Source: Coxiellaceae bacterium | Lineage (GTDB): Bacteria > Pseudomonadota > Gammaproteobacteria > UBA9339 | Assembly: GCA_003142435.1 (NCBI GenBank) | Contig: PLMI01000044.1 | Location: 4,099 to 9,832, forward strand | DNA length: 5,734 nucleotides | Direction of reading: 5' to 3' | In this document: positions 5,585 to 5,734 of the stretch, in pieces | Numbering within the stretch: the first letter of the stretch is position 1 | Layout of the letters: each line of letters begins with the position of its first letter | Made by a program: the position numbers and the translations under genes | The notes under the pieces: generated by a model | Database searches by the model: none | The model's input: the letters and a program-made list of their open reading frames with translations, nothing else | Told to the model about the DNA's origin: nothing

Positions 5585-5734
5585 TTCTTTGCTTTCTAAA
5601 AGCCGTATCAATTCCGTTAATGCAAAAACAACCGCTTGTTGTCTGATAGAATCGCGCGTACCGTTAAAGTTTTTTCGCACCCATTTTAAAGGCATATCTA
5701 AAACCTTCCAGGCAAAATAAACCGTGCCTATAGG
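5582..5734 (-). CDS. pncC: CinA/PncC-type nicotinamide-nucleotide amidase, C-terminal end only
   Basis: The last 50 residues are present; the gene starts beyond the right edge. 'PIGTVYFAW' at the beginning, followed by 'F.GTRDSIRQQAV' and 'ALTELIRLLE', matches the end of the CinA C-terminal domain, where 'PVGTV.FA' and 'F.GDR..IR.Q.V..AL' are conserved. This domain deamidates nicotinamide mononucleotide to nicotinate mononucleotide, recycling pyridine nucleotides in the cytoplasm. The usual D of 'GDR' is T here. Because the catalytic residues lie upstream, I cannot tell whether the gene is the stand-alone PncC form or a full CinA with the N-terminal MoaB-like domain. The stop lies 51 bases ahead of the ABC ATPase start on the same strand. 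Confidence 0.85.
   Translation of the reverse strand, partial: PIGTVYFAWKVLDMPLKWVRKNFNGTRDSIRQQAVVFALTELIRLLESKE

Noticed and set aside
1..5734. CRISPR array, tRNA or rRNA gene, or insertion sequence
   Set aside because: No regularly spaced direct repeats, no cloverleaf or rRNA-like segment, and no transposase or integrase motif were seen on either strand.

Overview
The window comes from an AT-rich Gram-negative bacterium. The evidence is an outer-membrane TonB-dependent receptor with signal peptide, a TonB-type energy transducer and a lipopolysaccharide-core type glycosyltransferase. The gene families and the form of the B12 riboswitch fit a low-GC proteobacterium, perhaps a gammaproteobacterium, but I cannot place it more closely by eye. 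No phage, plasmid or insertion-sequence gene is present.

Plus strand, left to right. The window opens inside a gene for an HI0074/HepT-like protein (nucleotidyltransferase substrate-binding / HEPN family). It keeps an intact R-x4-H-x-Y motif, and its upstream nucleotidyltransferase partner would lie outside the window. Its stop overlaps the start of a WaaE/KdtX-like family 2 glycosyltransferase by 14 bases. Next comes a cobalamin riboswitch (about 1024-1251) with a recognisable B12 box, a P1/P2 helix and a predicted kissing loop that would cover the ribosome binding site. It controls a BtuB-like TonB-dependent receptor. Six bases further on is a small TonB-like protein. Together these form a compact B12-uptake operon: the riboswitch senses cobalamin, the receptor takes it across the outer membrane, and the TonB-like protein probably energises the receptor. 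A strong intrinsic terminator (3856-3897) ends the operon.

Minus strand, converging on that terminator. The tail of a CinA/PncC-type nicotinamide-nucleotide amidase gene (5582-5734, incomplete at its 5' end) is followed by an ABC-2 type exporter pair: a DrrA-like ATPase (4730-5530) and its permease (3937-4725). The permease's ribosome binding site lies in the last codons of the ATPase gene.

The points most worth a second look are all at small scale. A GC-rich hairpin resembling a dispersed intergenic repeat appears to sit inside a peripheral arm of the riboswitch. The TonB-like protein is co-regulated with its receptor and lacks the proline-rich spacer. A near-perfect 38-base palindrome begins at the pncC stop codon. 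The long reading of the receptor gene, starting at TTG 1129, is an artefact of translating the riboswitch. I do not see a wholly new multi-gene system here.
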